A DNA stretch of 40,045 bases, taken from Rhizobium sp. AC27/96. GTDB lineage: Bacteria; Pseudomonadota; Alphaproteobacteria; Rhizobiales; Rhizobiaceae. The notes below the pieces were generated by a model. It was given only the letters and a program-made list of their open reading frames with translations, was not told the origin of the DNA and ran no database searches. Position 1 is the first letter of the stretch; each line of letters starts with the position of its first letter. The stretch spans positions 1-40,045 of the forward strand of contig NZ_LXKN01000034.1 of the NCBI RefSeq assembly GCF_001692325.1, written 5' to 3'. The translations under genes were made by a program, and so were the position numbers. Positions 38,941 to 40,045 of the stretch are shown here, piece by piece.

Positions 38941-38965
38941 GGAACAATCAGGGCCGCGAGGTGTT
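38941..38965 (+). promoter_or_regulatory. EcfG-type promoter of the last two genes
   Basis: GGAAC (38941-38945), 16-base spacer, TGTT (38962-38965), 44 bases before the ATG at 39010, which has GAGGAA upstream. Confidence 0.7.
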
Positions 38966-39009
38966 TCATCCATGTATCCGAAACTGGATGCAGAACTCCG
39001 AGGAACCCC

Positions 39010-39327
39010 ATGAAAAAATTGGTTTTTGGCCTAGCTGTCCTGTGTCTGACAGCTCCGATGGCATTCGCGCAAAGCGAGACGCCTAAGACGTCCCAGACCA
39101 CGCCCGCCGTGTCCACCTCCGGTGAAACCAACCCCGGCGCACCGGTCGCTGGCAAGAACAGCTTCACCGAGGCTCAGGCAAAATCACGGATGGAAGACGC
39201 AGGATACCAGAGCGTGTCCGGATTGAAGCTCGACGACCAGGGCGTATGGCGGGCAATGGCCAGCAAGGATGGAAAGCAGGGAAATGTCTCTCTGGACTTC
39301 CAGGGCAACGTCGTCATGGCGAAATAA
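39010..39327 (+). CDS. periplasmic PepSY-like protein
   Basis: A 105-residue protein with signal peptide K-K-L-V-F-G-L-A-V-L-C-L-T-A-P-M-A-F-A (cleavage before QSE), a Thr/Ser/Pro-rich linker, and a C-terminal small domain: A-K-S-R-M-E-D-A-G-Y, V-S-G-L-K-L-D-D-Q-G-V-W-R-A-M-A, V-S-L-D-F-Q-G-N-V-V. This resembles half of a PepSY fold. Role unknown. Likely co-transcribed with the glycine-zipper stress protein 46 bases downstream. Confidence 0.8.
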   Translation: MKKLVFGLAVLCLTAPMAFAQSETPKTSQTTPAVSTSGETNPGAPVAGKNSFTEAQAKSRMEDAGYQSVSGLKLDDQGVWRAMASKDGKQGNVSLDFQGNVVMAK

Positions 39328-39373
39328 TCGCCTGTAACGACCAGACCATAATAACAACGAAGAGGAAACACTC

Positions 39374-39985
39374 ATGAGAATCGTTAGCGGACTGTATGAC
39401 AGCTACGACGACGCGCGAGCTGCCGTGAAAGCCCTGGAAGATGCAGGAATACCTTCCGACCAGATCAGCATCGTCTCCCGCAAGGACGGCAAGGAAAAGG
39501 TCGAGGGCCAGGGCAATGATGCTGCCGAAGGCGCTGGAACCGGTGCGGGCATCGGTGCCGTTGCCGGCGGAGCAGGTGGCCTTCTGGCAGGCCTCGGCAT
39601 GCTCGCGATTCCCGGCGTTGGACCTGTCGTGGCTGCGGGCTGGCTAGCCGCGACCGCCGTAGGTGCTGTTGCCGGCGCGGTTGTCGGCGGAGCCGCGGGG
39701 GGGATCGTCGGCGCGATGATCGCATCCGGCGTTCCTGAGAAAGACGCAAATATGTATGCCGAAGGTGTCCGCCGCGGCGGCTCCGTCGTGATAGCCAAGG
39801 TCGAGGACGACAAGATTGTCGCCTCGCAGGCAATTCTTAGCGACTCGCGATCCGTTGACCTCCAAGACCGCCGGGCACGATACAGTGCCGAGGGGTGGTC
39901 GCGTTTCGACGAGACGGCTGATCCGTACACGCCCGATCAGATTGCCGCAGAGCGTGGGCGCGATCGGATAGATCCCCGCGCTTAA
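39374..39985 (+). CDS. general stress protein with GSP17M-like head and glycine-zipper region
   Basis: A 203-residue protein. Residues 1-40 match the GSP17M/YflT fold (R-I-V-S-G-L-Y-D-S-Y-D-D-A-R-A-A-V, L-E-D-A-G-I-P-S-D-Q-I-S-I-V-S). A long Gly/Ala glycine-zipper region (about 50-120), which could insert into or span the membrane, comes next. Then V-P-E-K-D-A-N-M-Y-A-E-G-V-R-R-G-G-S-V-V-I-A and a charged tail. Related to but longer than the protein at 17453. AAGAGGAA precedes the ATG. Function unknown. Confidence 0.85.
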   Translation: MRIVSGLYDSYDDARAAVKALEDAGIPSDQISIVSRKDGKEKVEGQGNDAAEGAGTGAGIGAVAGGAGGLLAGLGMLAIPGVGPVVAAGWLAATAVGAVAGAVVGGAAGGIVGAMIASGVPEKDANMYAEGVRRGGSVVIAKVEDDKIVASQAILSDSRSVDLQDRRARYSAEGWSRFDETADPYTPDQIAAERGRDRIDPRA

Positions 39986-39993
39986 GGGACTTT

Positions 39994-40031
39994 GGTGATG
40001 AGCGGCGAGGACTGCCCCTTCGCTCGTCACC
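39994..40031 (+). terminator. hairpin after the last gene
   Basis: Arms GGTGATGAGCG (39994-40004) and CGCTCGTCACC (40021-40031) pair over 11 positions with one G-T wobble. No T-run follows before the window edge. Confidence 0.5.
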
Positions 40032-40045
40032 GAATATCGGGGCTG

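Noticed and set aside
1..40045. CRISPR arrays, insertion sequences, prophage or plasmid transfer genes
   Set aside because: No regularly spaced repeats, transposase, integrase, capsid or relaxase reading frames are recognisable in the window.

Overview
The window looks like part of the genome of a fast-growing member of the Rhizobiaceae (Rhizobium, Agrobacterium or a close relative). The base composition is GC-rich. Many small proteins are of kinds I associate with rhizobia (DUF1328, DUF2934, DUF3175, DUF2171, BON-domain proteins). Most decisively, the intergenic regions are full of the alphaproteobacterial EcfG/RpoE2 general-stress promoter, GGAAC-N16/17-NGTT. No insertion sequence, prophage, CRISPR array, rRNA or intact tRNA gene was seen.

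Layout. Positions 1-4200 are a quiet part: a truncated gene end, a VOC-fold protein, small unknown genes, a DUF4112 membrane protein, a Cys-based phosphatase and a secreted unknown. No stress promoter was seen there. From about 4438 to 38965 almost every transcription unit starts with an EcfG-type promoter: a single-domain response regulator; treZ and treY (trehalose from maltodextrins) transcribed divergently from mirror-image promoters; an envelope operon with a 25-residue membrane peptide, a larger membrane protein and a BON protein; an Nramp-type metal transporter interrupted by one in-frame stop codon, followed by a haloacetate-dehalogenase-like hydrolase; DNA topoisomerase IB with a second BON protein; a GSP17M-like stress protein back to back with a UdgX-type uracil-DNA glycosylase; an EmrAB-like efflux pair; a two-Ku/LigD end-joining cassette; a flavodoxin-fold protein; a DUF3175 protein; a PoxB-like thiamine-diphosphate enzyme; an ECF sigma factor; a large HPII-type catalase (katE); a DUF4142-SDR-PPC operon; a DUF1328-DUF2188-GFA operon; and several small stress proteins up to the right edge.

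How it fits together. I count 20 good EcfG-type promoters, all in intergenic DNA or at gene starts and all pointing into a gene, plus two weaker ones (-10 GATT). By simple arithmetic with equal base use, about 2.4 such matches are expected in 40 kb on both strands. The window therefore reads as a physically clustered general-stress regulon. It covers osmoprotection, peroxide removal, DNA break repair, uracil-DNA handling, topology, efflux, metal uptake, envelope maintenance and pyruvate oxidation, and includes an ECF sigma gene that itself carries the promoter. The content resembles the RpoS regulon of enteric bacteria (katE, poxB, trehalose synthesis), rebuilt under a different sigma factor. 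The master regulators PhyR and NepR are not in the window.
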